From JAFCDQ01 sp964571335 (lineage in GTDB: Archaea > Nanobdellota > Nanobdellia > Woesearchaeales > ARS49), in contig CAZNAM010000022.1 in the NCBI GenBank assembly GCA_964571335.1, positions 1 through 11,183 of the forward strand: a stretch of 11,183 nt of DNA. The letters run 5' to 3'. The notes beneath the pieces are model-generated. The model had not been told where the DNA came from. It saw only the letters and a program-made list of their open reading frames with translations, and searched no databases. The position numbers and the translations under genes were made by a program. Of the stretch, positions 1 to 6,549 are shown piece after piece (within the stretch, counting starts at the first letter, position 1; every line of letters begins with the position of its first letter).

Positions 1-989
1 TCTTCTACTATTTTTTTTCTTGCTTCTTTTACTTTTAATCCTTGTAATATTCCTGCTTTTTCATTCATTGTTCCGTCTTTGTTTATCAAGACATTTTCTT
101 CTATGTTTTGTTCTCTGAAAAATCTGATGTCTGTTAAATCTCCATAACTGCACATCATCATTATTCCTGTTCCTTTTTCTATTTCTGCACTTGGGTGTGC
201 TTTTATGGGTATTTCTTTTTCATAAAGTGGAGCGATTGCTGTTTTTCCTTCAAGATGTTTGTATCTGTCATCTTCTGGGTTGAATATTATCATTCCTATT
301 GCTGATATTAATTCTGGTCTTGTTGTTCCTATAATTATTTCTTCTCCTGTTTCTTTTACTTTGAATTTTATGTCATGGAATTTTCCAGGCAGGTCTTCAT
401 ATGTTACTTCTGCATCTGCTATTGTTGTCCGGCATCCAGGACAATAATTGTTTACTCTGTCATCTTCATAGATTAATCCTTTTTTCCACATTTTTATGAA
501 CGTGTTTTGTGTTAATGCTCTGTATATTTTGCTGTCTGTTTCATATACTGTTCCTGGCTCTTCTCCTTTTTCCCATGAATTAAAGCTTATTCCACTTCTT
601 AAGAATGTATTTACACTTTCCATTGATGCTTTTTCAAGAATTTTGTGGCAGTACTCTATAGCTTCCTCTCTTGGAATATCTGTTAATCTTACTTGGAATT
701 CTTTTTCTGCCGCCATCTCTATTGGCAGTCCATTTCTGTCTAATCCTAGTGGAAAAAGAACATTGTGTCCTGTCATTCTTTTATATCTTGCAAACATATC
801 CATCAATACATATACTGTTGCATGTCCAATATGGACTGGAGTATTTACATAGGGGGGAGGTGTATCTATGCTGTATACTGGTTTGGAATTTTCTTTGAAT
901 TTGTACTTTTCTTCCTTTTTCCACTTTTCATAGATATCTTTTTCAAAGTCTTTCTTCCATTTCTTTTCTTTTATTTTTGCCTCTGCCAT
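1..989 (-). CDS. valS: Valyl-tRNA synthetase, N-terminal 329 residues (partial, 3' end off the left edge)
   Basis: Class I aminoacyl-tRNA synthetase that charges tRNA-Val in the cytoplasm using ATP and valine. The reading frame runs from an ATG at 989 with no stop to the window edge. It shows the first Rossmann part with the HIGH signature at residues 53-56 after DTPPP (42-46), a GLPIE segment at 87-91, a zinc-type CPGC (183-186), and the start of the CP1 editing domain with TTRPE (222-226) and a GTG...SYGD stretch (273-284). DTPPP, CRTT/AEVTY, the DERYKHLEGK-like stretch and the NxDGTMNEKAG stretch match archaeal ValRS better than IleRS or LeuRS. The KMSKS loop and anticodon domain lie outside the window. 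A run of six C on the coding strand (about 851-856) stays in frame. It is divergent from rfcL. Valine codons are 12 GTA, 2 GTC and 1 GTT, unlike the GTT-rich plus-strand genes. Confidence 0.93.
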   Translation of the reverse strand, partial: MAEAKIKEKKWKKDFEKDIYEKWKKEEKYKFKENSKPVYSIDTPPPYVNTPVHIGHATVYVLMDMFARYKRMTGHNVLFPLGLDRNGLPIEMAAEKEFQVRLTDIPREEAIEYCHKILEKASMESVNTFLRSGISFNSWEKGEEPGTVYETDSKIYRALTQNTFIKMWKKGLIYEDDRVNNYCPGCRTTIADAEVTYEDLPGKFHDIKFKVKETGEEIIIGTTRPELISAIGMIIFNPEDDRYKHLEGKTAIAPLYEKEIPIKAHPSAEIEKGTGIMMMCSYGDLTDIRFFREQNIEENVLINKDGTMNEKAGILQGLKVKEARKKIVE

Positions 990-1012
990 ATCTTTTCACT
1001 CTTTGGCTTATT

Positions 1013-1023
1013 TTTATAAATAT
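1013..1023 (-). promoter_or_regulatory. TATA box for valS
   Basis: An AT-rich TTTATAAATAT core lies about 24-34 nt upstream of the valS ATG (989). In archaea TATA-to-start-site spacing is about 25 nt, so the transcript would begin at or next to the ATG and be leaderless. No Shine-Dalgarno match is needed or clear. The core is nearly palindromic, so it could also fire rightward, toward the inverted repeat. Confidence 0.55.
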
Positions 1024-1050
1024 TTCTAATATTATTATCTACTACAATAT

Positions 1051-1142
1051 CTATGTCACCTAGCGAAGTTTTCAGTTTATTTCTTAAATTGATTCTTTCT
1101 CGGGAATTATGCAAATAAAACAGTGGACGTAGCGTGACATAG
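1051..1142. repeat. Imperfect inverted repeat between divergent valS and rfcL
   Basis: The left arm CTATGTCAC (1051-1059) is exactly complementary to GTGACATAG (1134-1142). Pairing continues for three more bases (TAG/CTA) past a one-base bulge. Further in, CAGTTTATTT (1073-1082) can pair with most of AAATAAAACAG (about 1112-1122). Together these make a possible long hairpin of about 92 nt whose ends sit between TATA-like sequences at 1013-1023 and 1150-1158. It may be a small structured RNA, a two-sided operator or chance in AT-rich DNA. I saw no tRNA, C/D-box or riboswitch core. Confidence 0.35.
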
Positions 1143-1166
1143 GTATGTATTTATAAACAACCAACA

Positions 1167-1177
1167 TTTATTTAAAT
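1167..1177 (+). promoter_or_regulatory. TATA box for rfcL
   Basis: TTTATTTAAAT ends 22 nt before the ATG at 1200, which puts the expected start of transcription at the start codon (leaderless mRNA). A second TATA-like TTTATAAAC at 1150-1158 could give a leader of roughly 20 nt, but no ribosome binding site is visible before the ATG. Confidence 0.55.
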
Positions 1178-1199
1178 CCTGACTTATTTCCTTATTTTC

Positions 1200-2375
1200 A
1201 TGCTCTGGACAAATAAATATTCTCCAAAAAAAATAAGTGATCTATTTCACCCTTCTTCCAAAACTTTAGTTACTTTTATTGATAAATTTAAATTCCAAAA
1301 AAAGAAAGCTCTTTTATTATACGGACCTCCTGGTTGTGGAAAAACTAGTGCAGTTATTGCAGTGGCTAAAGATAAAGATATGGAATTGATTGAAGTTAAT
1401 GCAAGCGATTTCAGAAATACAGATAGTTTAAATTCTAGCGTGGGTAATGCTCTCAATCAAAGGTCTTTGTTTGCTAAAAATAAGTTGATTCTTGTTGATG
1501 AGGTTGATGGTTTAGCAGGAAGAGAAGATAGAGGTGGAATTTCAACAATTACTTCTTTGATTAAGAAAAGTTCTTTTCCTATTATTTGTTGTGCAAATAA
1601 TGTTTGGGAATCTAAGCTTAGTGGTTTGAGAAAAGTTTGTACTTTAGTTCCTTGGGATCCTCCTTCTACACAAAACATTTCTGATTTATTAGCTTCTATT
1701 GTTAAAAAAGAAAAATTAAAAATTGATGATAAATTCTTGAAGAGCATTGCTCGTCGTTCAGGTGGTGATGTTCGTGCAGCTGTTACAGACTTGCAGATTT
1801 TGATTTCTTCCAATAAATTAAATAAAGAAGGTATTGATAATGTTGATGAGCGTTCTCAGACAGATACTATGTTTAATGCTTTGGTCAAGATTTTGAAATC
1901 TTCTGATCCTGAGGTTGCTCTTTCTTCTCTGCAAAATGTTAATGAAGATTTTAATGAAAGTTTGTTATGGATTGAAGAAAATATTCCTTTAGAGTATAAA
2001 GGTAAAGAGTTGGCAGATGCTTTTGATAAGTTAAGCAGGGCAGATGTTTTTATTGGCAGGATTAGAAGATGGCAGTATTGGAGATTTTTGTCTTATGCTA
2101 ATTCTTTGATGACTGCAGGTGTTGCTCTTTCTAAGAATTCTAAGAAAGGTGGTTTTACTAAGTATGAAAGACCTAAGAGGATTCTTAAGTATTGGATTGC
2201 AAAAAGCAATCGTGCTTTAAGAAAATCTGTTTGTCTGAAGATTGGTCATGCTTTGCATTGTTCTGCTAAGAAAGCTAATGTTATGCTCCATCATTTTAAA
2301 TTGATGGCTCAAAACAACATGGATTTGTCTAGTTTAGATATTGATGGTGCAGAACTTGACTGGCTCAAAAAATAA
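1200..2375 (+). CDS. rfcL: Replication factor C large subunit (clamp loader)
   Basis: Large subunit of the archaeal clamp loader, which with RFC-S opens PCNA and places it on primer-template DNA using ATP. The AAA+ module is complete: LWTNKYSPK at the N-terminus, Walker A GPPGCGKT (42-49), Walker B LILVDEVD (96-103), sensor 1 around CCANN (130-134) and sensor 2 GGDVRAA (188-194). Residues from about 220 to the end form the helical collar region (WIEENIP 257-263, RIRRWQYWRF 287-296). The protein is 391 residues, at the short end for RFC-L. It ends in AELDWLKK, and I see no canonical PCNA-binding motif (QxxhxxFF-like) at the C-terminus, where many RFC-L proteins carry one. The ATG at 1200 is chosen because the conserved N-terminus begins there and the TATA box spacing fits. 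glyS follows 43 nt downstream with its own TATA box. Confidence 0.93.
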   Translation: MLWTNKYSPKKISDLFHPSSKTLVTFIDKFKFQKKKALLLYGPPGCGKTSAVIAVAKDKDMELIEVNASDFRNTDSLNSSVGNALNQRSLFAKNKLILVDEVDGLAGREDRGGISTITSLIKKSSFPIICCANNVWESKLSGLRKVCTLVPWDPPSTQNISDLLASIVKKEKLKIDDKFLKSIARRSGGDVRAAVTDLQILISSNKLNKEGIDNVDERSQTDTMFNALVKILKSSDPEVALSSLQNVNEDFNESLLWIEENIPLEYKGKELADAFDKLSRADVFIGRIRRWQYWRFLSYANSLMTAGVALSKNSKKGGFTKYERPKRILKYWIAKSNRALRKSVCLKIGHALHCSAKKANVMLHHFKLMAQNNMDLSSLDIDGAELDWLKK

Positions 2376-2385
2376 TTTTACATAA

Positions 2386-2396
2386 ATTATTTAAAC
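2386..2396 (+). promoter_or_regulatory. TATA box for glyS
   Basis: ATTATTTAAAC lies in the 43-nt gap after rfcL, 22 nt before the glyS ATG at 2419. The spacing fits a leaderless transcript. This suggests glyS is transcribed independently even though it is close behind rfcL. Confidence 0.5.
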
Positions 2397-2418
2397 AAAA
2401 GCTTTCTTATTTTATTTT

Positions 2419-3912
2419 ATGACTAAGTATGATAATGTTGTCAATCTCGCTTTAAGAAGAAGTTTGTTTTATCCTTCTAGTGAAATTTATCCAGATCATC
2501 CTGCTGGTTTCTTTGATTTTGGTCCTTTTGGTGCTTCTATCAAGAGAAAGATTATTGATTTGTGGAGAAAGCAGTTAGTTCAAAAAGAGGATTTTTTAGA
2601 GATTGATGGTGCTCTTGCCATGCCTTCTTCTGTTTTCAAGGCAAGTGGACATTTAGATGGTTTTAATGATCCTGTTTCTGTTTGTAAAAAATGTGGTGCT
2701 GTTTATCGTGCAGATAAATTACTCACTGAAATTACAGGAACTGAATTTAAGGAAGCTCAGCCAATTGAAGAATTGACAAATGCAATAAGGAAAAATAATC
2801 TTGTTTGTCAGAATAATAAATGTAAAGGTCAGCTTTCTGATGTTGAAAAATCAAGCTTGATGGTAAAAACTATTGTTGGTGTCAGCAACAAGTCTGATAT
2901 TTTCATTAGACCTGAAACTTGTCAGAGTATTTTTTTGGATTTTGCTCGTCTTTATAAGACTATGAGGATTAAATTGCCTAAAGGTATTTCGCAAGTTGGC
3001 TTAGCTTTCAGGAATGAGATTTCTCCTAGGCAAACTTTGCTTAGAAGTGTTGAATTTTCTCAGATGGAGTCTGAAGTTTTTTTTGATCCTGAAAAGATTG
3101 ATGAGATTGATGGCTGGGATGAAGTTAAGAATTATGAAGTTATGGTTCAGAGAGCAAATGAATCTTTTCATAAGCCAATAAAAGCAGAAGATCTTGTGAA
3201 GAATAATATTGTTTCAGGAAAGATTATTGCTTATTTTCTTGCAAGAACTCAGCAGTTGTATGAATCTTATGGTTTTAATAAGCATGATATGCGTTTCAGG
3301 GAAGTTGATTCTGATGAAAGAGCTTTTTATGCAAAAGAAGGTTTTGATTTTGAAATTAAGTCAAGTCTTGGCTGGATTGAGATTATTGCTAATAATTACA
3401 GGACAGATTATGATTTAAGTTCTCATATGAAAGAAAGCAAACATGATTTAGAAGCTGTTGATGATCAGACTGATAAGAAATTTATTCCTCATGTTTGGGA
3501 AATTTCTATAGGAACTAACAGGACTTTTTATGCAATTCTTGAAAATTCTTTCAGACAGGATGGAGAAAGAACTTGGCTTGCTTTGCCTCCTTCTATTGCT
3601 CCTCTTCATGCAGGTATTTTTCCTTTGCTTTCTAACAAGCCTGAATTAATCAGAAAAGCTAAAGAGATTTGTGACGATTTGAAATGTTGTTATGATGTTT
3701 TGTTTGATAAGTCAGGCAGTATTGGCAAGCGTTATGCTAGATTAGATGAGATTGGTGTTCCTTTGTGTATTACTGTTGATTTTGATACTTTAGAAGATGA
3801 CACTGTTACAATCAGAGATAGAGATTCTGCTGAGCAAAAAAGAATTCCAATAAAAGATCTAAAAGATATTCTTTATAAGATTTTAATGGGCATTAATTTT
3901 GAAGATTTATAG
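2419..3912 (+). CDS. glyS: Glycyl-tRNA synthetase (alpha2, archaeal/eukaryotic type)
   Basis: Class II synthetase that joins glycine to tRNA-Gly. Motif 1 lies around GFFDFGPFG (30-38). A zinc-ribbon-like insertion has C89/C92 and C130/C135. The glycine/ATP site shows RPETCQ (164-169), motif 2 FRNEISPR (197-204) followed by VEFSQMESE (about 212-220), and motif 3 EISIGTNR (361-368). The anticodon-binding domain begins near LPPSIAPLHAG (about 393-403) and runs to the end. At 497 residues it is shorter than the roughly 550-600 usual in archaea. Two signature positions differ from the form I know: RPETAQG is RPETCQS here, and the GIxR-type motif 3 reads GTNR with EIS in place of EPS. All core motifs are otherwise intact, so an active enzyme is expected. 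It converges with the minus-strand gene ending at 3928, leaving 15 nt. Confidence 0.93.
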   Translation: MTKYDNVVNLALRRSLFYPSSEIYPDHPAGFFDFGPFGASIKRKIIDLWRKQLVQKEDFLEIDGALAMPSSVFKASGHLDGFNDPVSVCKKCGAVYRADKLLTEITGTEFKEAQPIEELTNAIRKNNLVCQNNKCKGQLSDVEKSSLMVKTIVGVSNKSDIFIRPETCQSIFLDFARLYKTMRIKLPKGISQVGLAFRNEISPRQTLLRSVEFSQMESEVFFDPEKIDEIDGWDEVKNYEVMVQRANESFHKPIKAEDLVKNNIVSGKIIAYFLARTQQLYESYGFNKHDMRFREVDSDERAFYAKEGFDFEIKSSLGWIEIIANNYRTDYDLSSHMKESKHDLEAVDDQTDKKFIPHVWEISIGTNRTFYAILENSFRQDGERTWLALPPSIAPLHAGIFPLLSNKPELIRKAKEICDDLKCCYDVLFDKSGSIGKRYARLDEIGVPLCITVDFDTLEDDTVTIRDRDSAEQKRIPIKDLKDILYKILMGINFEDL

Positions 3913-3927
3913 AAAAATAAGAATTAT

Positions 3928-4458
3928 TTAAAACTCAATATCTCTCCAGATTTCAACTTTATATTTTTGTTTATTATTTTCAAATTCTCTCAAAAATATT
4001 TGTTTAGATAAAGTTAATAAATTATTTTCAGGATTATAAACTTTTTCCCAAGAACATAATCCTGCATAAATTCGCTGATCCTCTTCTTGCGAATAGTTTG
4101 TAAATTCTTTTATTGTTCTTAAGAGTAAATGATTGAATTTTTTGTTTGTTTTTTGATGTTTATCAAAATTAATTAATATCTTTAATTCTAAATCTTTTTT
4201 CTGTGTTGTTGAATGAACAGATGTTTTGCCCCCCTTAAAATACACTTCGCAAAAACAAGGAACTGTGAAAAGTGAAAAAAATATGCCTGGTTGTGATTCA
4301 GGAAGCTGAGGATGATATTGATTTGAAATTCCTTCTTCTTCCATAAATTGTTTAACATCAGTTTCATCAGTGTTTATTTTAAATCTGTGATAAGTTTTAT
4401 AATCATTATTTGTCAGTATTCCCAAAAAAACATCAGGTTTATATTGTTGATTGACCAT
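3928..4458 (-). CDS. Hypothetical protein, paralog A of a tandem pair (PCxCxVxFKGG motif)
   Basis: A 176-residue soluble protein of unknown function. I do not recognise the family. It has no signal peptide or membrane segment. It is clearly related to the next gene upstream (4519-5055). Shared stretches are GIFFSLF...PCFCEVYFKGG (58-77), KKDLELxxxIN (87-97), LLLRxxKEF (111-119), IYAGLxxW (130-137) and a C-terminal FLxxxExNK...EI. The two cysteines at 68 and 70 sit just before FKGG, which could be a metal or redox site, but two cysteines alone do not prove this. Alternating hydrophobic residues in LELKILINF suggest beta strands. The ATG at 4458 is supported by a TATA box at the leaderless spacing. 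Unlike valS, it uses mostly GTT for valine. The N-terminus (1-50) is little conserved between the pair. Confidence 0.75.
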   Translation of the reverse strand: MVNQQYKPDVFLGILTNNDYKTYHRFKINTDETDVKQFMEEEGISNQYHPQLPESQPGIFFSLFTVPCFCEVYFKGGKTSVHSTTQKKDLELKILINFDKHQKTNKKFNHLLLRTIKEFTNYSQEEDQRIYAGLCSWEKVYNPENNLLTLSKQIFLREFENNKQKYKVEIWRDIEF

Positions 4459-4474
4459 TTTTCAAATCAATCAA

Positions 4475-4488
4475 TATAAGATATAAAA
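4475..4488 (-). promoter_or_regulatory. TATA box for the 3928-4458 gene
   Basis: On the minus strand this reads TTTTATATCTTATA. Its TTTTATA part is 24-30 nt upstream of the ATG at 4458, consistent with a leaderless transcript. The paralog therefore seems to have its own promoter and need not depend on read-through from the gene upstream. Confidence 0.5.
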
Positions 4489-4518
4489 CAATTTAGGTAC
4501 TTCAATATATACTCTATC

Positions 4519-5055
4519 TTAACTAGCTTCATAATTAGTTCTAATCTCAAATCTTGAATTATCTTTATTCAGTTCTACTGTTTTTAAGAATTCTTCTGCA
4601 GTTGCAGTAACTAAAGGATCTTCTTTTTCAAATTTTTTTTGCCAGAATGCTAATCCTGAATAGATTCCATCATTTTTTAAATTTGAAAATTTCTTTACTC
4701 CTCTCAATATTAAATAATTATCCGTTTCTTGTCCGATTACTTCAAGATTTATCCAAACTTGCACTTCTAAATCTTCTTTTTTATAATCTGGTAAGCATCC
4801 CTGAGTTCTTGGTATTGAATCTCCTCCTTTAAAGCAAACTAAACATGCACAAGGATGTTTTGAAAAATCAGATAAAAGCACGCCTAATGTTGCCTTGTTA
4901 TTTATCCCGAAATATTTTTCTAGAACTGTCTGATTAGAAATATATTTTTTAACTTCTTCTGGATTTGTTATTATTTGAAATTCATCTAATAATTTTAATT
5001 TACCATTTATTATTTTTCCTTTATAACTGCCAGAAATATTTTCTGATTCATCCAT
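4519..5055 (-). CDS. Hypothetical protein, paralog B of a tandem pair (PCxCxVxFKGG motif)
   Basis: A 178-residue soluble protein of unknown function, related to the gene at 3928-4458 over roughly residues 58-170. The shared core is GVLLSDF...PCACLVCFKGG (58-78), KKEDLEVxxxIN (92-103), YLILRGVKKFSN (114-125), IYSGLAFW (131-138) and EEFLxxxExNK (154-164). It has more cysteines than its paralog: C69, C71, C74 and C87. This makes a metal-binding loop a little more likely here, but that is inference. The N-terminus holds a short GSYKGKIINGKLKLL segment that looks like a beta hairpin and is absent from the paralog. The start at 5055 is supported by a TATA box at leaderless spacing. It lies 60 nt upstream of its paralog and 56 nt downstream of tatD, all on the minus strand. 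Confidence 0.75.
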   Translation of the reverse strand: MDESENISGSYKGKIINGKLKLLDEFQIITNPEEVKKYISNQTVLEKYFGINNKATLGVLLSDFSKHPCACLVCFKGGDSIPRTQGCLPDYKKEDLEVQVWINLEVIGQETDNYLILRGVKKFSNLKNDGIYSGLAFWQKKFEKEDPLVTATAEEFLKTVELNKDNSRFEIRTNYEAS

Positions 5056-5076
5056 TTTATCCCAATAAAATCAATT

Positions 5077-5087
5077 AAATATAAAAT
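5077..5087 (-). promoter_or_regulatory. TATA box for the 4519-5055 gene
   Basis: The minus strand reads ATTTTATATTT, with its core 24-31 nt before the ATG at 5055, again the leaderless spacing. A further TATA-like ATATAAAT lies some 12 nt upstream, close to the tatD stop, and is badly placed for this start. Confidence 0.5.
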
Positions 5088-5111
5088 CATTTATATACTT
5101 TAAAATATAGT

Positions 5112-5903
5112 TTATAAGAATATTCTTTGATAGTTCAAAAATATATTATTTGCACATTCTTCTGTTGTTATTCCTTTTATTTTTGCTATATGTTCAACTG
5201 TTTCTTTCACATTTGCAGATTCATTTCTTTCTCCAGCAACAGGGCTTAACCATGGGGCATCTGTTTCTGTAAGTAATTGATTCATAGGCGTCATTTCTAC
5301 AAGCATCTGAAAATGTTGGAGTTTATCTATTATGCAGGGTATTGAGAAATTGCATCCTAAGTCTATTGCTTTTTTGATCAGCTTCTTATTTCCCTGAAAA
5401 CAATGTAATACTACTTTTTTTATTTTAGTTTGTTCAATAATATCTAAACAATCTTTTTCTGCTTTTCTTGAATGAACAACAACAGGTAATTTCTCTTTTT
5501 TGCAAAATTCAATAATTCTCAAAAAATTTTCTTTCATTTGTTCATGTATTTTTTCTTCTTTATTCCAATAATAATCTAATCCAACTTCACCGATAGCAAT
5601 TAAATCTTTTTTATGTTCTTTGAAGAATTTAAGCTCTTTCTCTACATCTATTTTTCCTTTATGTCTTGAAAGTCCAGTTTCATCTGTTGCTAATCCTAAT
5701 GCATCTAAGGGATACATCCCTAATGATGCTTTGACAATATCATATTTTTCAGCAATCTCAAGCACTTTTTTATTATCTGAAGGATTAATTCCTGAGCAGA
5801 TTATTACTTTCACTCCTGCTTTTTTTGCTCTTTCAATTACTTCATCTAATTCTTTCTTGAATTTTTCATGTGTCAGATGACAATGTACATCTATTAAGTT
5901 CAT
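5112..5903 (-). CDS. tatD: TatD-family metal-dependent hydrolase (DNase)
   Basis: Member of the TatD group of TIM-barrel amidohydrolase-like enzymes, which act as divalent-metal DNases (3'-5' exonuclease activity in studied bacterial and eukaryotic members) and are linked to DNA repair and quality control. At 263 residues it has the usual length. All the metal ligands I expect are visible: HxH at H7/H9 in IDVHCHL, E106 in GEVGLDYYW, H144 in VVVHSRKA, H167 in VLHCFQGN, and D215 in LLTETDAPWLSP. The ATG at 5903 puts the HxH motif at residue 7, as in the family. It is the first gene of a minus-strand run, divergent from the gene at 6083. Valine codons are mixed GTA/GTT. The true substrate in this archaeon cannot be read from sequence. 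Confidence 0.9.
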   Translation of the reverse strand: MNLIDVHCHLTHEKFKKELDEVIERAKKAGVKVIICSGINPSDNKKVLEIAEKYDIVKASLGMYPLDALGLATDETGLSRHKGKIDVEKELKFFKEHKKDLIAIGEVGLDYYWNKEEKIHEQMKENFLRIIEFCKKEKLPVVVHSRKAEKDCLDIIEQTKIKKVVLHCFQGNKKLIKKAIDLGCNFSIPCIIDKLQHFQMLVEMTPMNQLLTETDAPWLSPVAGERNESANVKETVEHIAKIKGITTEECANNIFLNYQRIFL

Positions 5904-5926
5904 TTTCTTAACATTATTTTTTTCAT

Positions 5927-5938
5927 CTTTTAATAATA
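5927..5938 (-). promoter_or_regulatory. Possible TATA box for tatD
   Basis: The minus strand reads ATTATTAAAA at about 25-34 nt before the tatD ATG. It is a weaker match than the other boxes in this window, but the spacing agrees with the leaderless pattern of its neighbours. Confidence 0.35.
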
Positions 5939-6039
5939 TTGGGGTTCTCTAAAGTAAGATTAATAGCTTAATTTAAACTATGCTTATTTTAATAACCTAA
6001 CAGGTATTAATTTTTTATTTTTTATGTTTTTTTCCGAAT

Positions 6040-6050
6040 AATTTAAATAC
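6040..6050 (+). promoter_or_regulatory. TATA box for the 6083 gene (leadered promoter)
   Basis: AATTTAAATAC lies 33-43 nt before the ATG at 6083, farther than the other boxes in the window. The predicted start site, near 6070, would leave a leader of about 10-15 nt that contains the ribosome binding site at 6073-6078. Confidence 0.5.
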
Positions 6051-6072
6051 TGATTCTTTTTTTTTAGAGATT

Positions 6073-6078
6073 GGTGAT
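6073..6078 (+). promoter_or_regulatory. Shine-Dalgarno sequence GGTGAT for the 6083 gene
   Basis: GGTGAT is complementary to the archaeal 16S rRNA 3' end (ATCACC) and sits 4 nt before the ATG. It is the clearest ribosome binding site in the window, and it belongs to the one gene whose TATA box predicts a transcript leader. Confidence 0.6.
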
Positions 6079-6082
6079 ATAA

Positions 6083-6496
6083 ATGGCTGTTTTAGGATTA
6101 AAATTTACAAAATTGAGTGTTGAGACAAAAAACCCTGCTAAAGGAAAGATTAGTGTCAATCATAATATTTCTGTGACTGATGTTGACAAAAGTGAATTAT
6201 TTTTAGGCACTGCTAAACAAACTGTTCTTAAAGTTGATTTTAAGTTTACTGCAGATTATGAACCTAAAATCGCAAATATTTTGATTGAAGGTTCTCTTAC
6301 TTTTTATGAAAAACCTGAAGTTATTAAAGAAACAGTTGAAAAGTGGAAAAAAGATAAGAAAATGCCTGATGCAGTAATTAATGAAGTTCTGAATACTATA
6401 GTTACAAAGAGCAATATTGAAGCTTTGATTTTGGCAAGAGAAGTTAATCTTCCATCACCAATTCAGCTTCCTAAGGTTTCTGTTAAGCAGAAATAA
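6083..6496 (+). CDS. Small conserved-looking protein, possible SecB-like chaperone fold
   Basis: A 137-residue soluble protein without signal peptide or membrane segment. Predicted layout is several beta strands (residues about 1-75, including KVDFKFTADYE and ANILIEGSLTFYE), a lysine-rich helix (about 78-92), a second helix (about 96-117), then a proline-rich tail LPSPIQLPKV (about 124-133). Strands, then a long helix ending in a basic residue, then a P-x-hydrophobic tail recall SecB, whose end reads RGTFPQLNLAPV; here it is REVNLPSPIQLPKV. SecB-like proteins have been reported in a few archaea (for example MJ0357 of Methanocaldococcus). The match is by eye and weak, so the fold call is tentative. 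It lies 53 nt before cdc48. A holdase next to an unfoldase would make sense, but that is inference. Confidence 0.6.
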   Translation: MAVLGLKFTKLSVETKNPAKGKISVNHNISVTDVDKSELFLGTAKQTVLKVDFKFTADYEPKIANILIEGSLTFYEKPEVIKETVEKWKKDKKMPDAVINEVLNTIVTKSNIEALILAREVNLPSPIQLPKVSVKQK

Positions 6497-6512
6497 TTTT
6501 TTCTTTTTTCCA

Positions 6513-6527
6513 TAAAATTTTTAAGCT
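6513..6527 (+). promoter_or_regulatory. Possible promoter element before cdc48
   Basis: TAAAATTTTTAAGCT lies 23-37 nt before the cdc48 ATG at 6550. It is a weak TATA match at the right distance for a nearly leaderless transcript. A GGAG at 6538-6541, 8 nt before the ATG, would instead serve as a ribosome binding site if cdc48 is co-transcribed with the gene upstream. The sequence alone does not decide between these. Confidence 0.35.
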
Positions 6528-6549
6528 GGGTTTTTCTGGAGTTTAATCA

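Noticed and set aside
496..852. Plus-strand open frame of 118 codons inside the valS region.
   Set aside because: It lies fully antisense to valS, whose minus-strand frame carries HIGH and the other ValRS motifs.
845..860. Suspected frameshift in valS at a run of six C on the coding strand.
   Set aside because: Recounting the run gives PPPYVNTPVHIGH in one frame with no break.
765..1019. Plus-strand frame encoding a very hydrophobic, Phe-rich peptide that looks like a membrane protein.
   Set aside because: It is the antisense of the Lys-rich N-terminus of valS and its promoter region; the poly-Phe stretches arise from AAA/GAA codons read on the other strand.
5988..6030. Short inverted repeat AATAACCT/AGGTATT followed by T-runs, resembling a plus-strand terminator.
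   Set aside because: The loop is about three bases, the stem needs a bulge, and no plus-strand gene upstream ends there (tatD is on the minus strand). It is more likely chance in AT-rich DNA.
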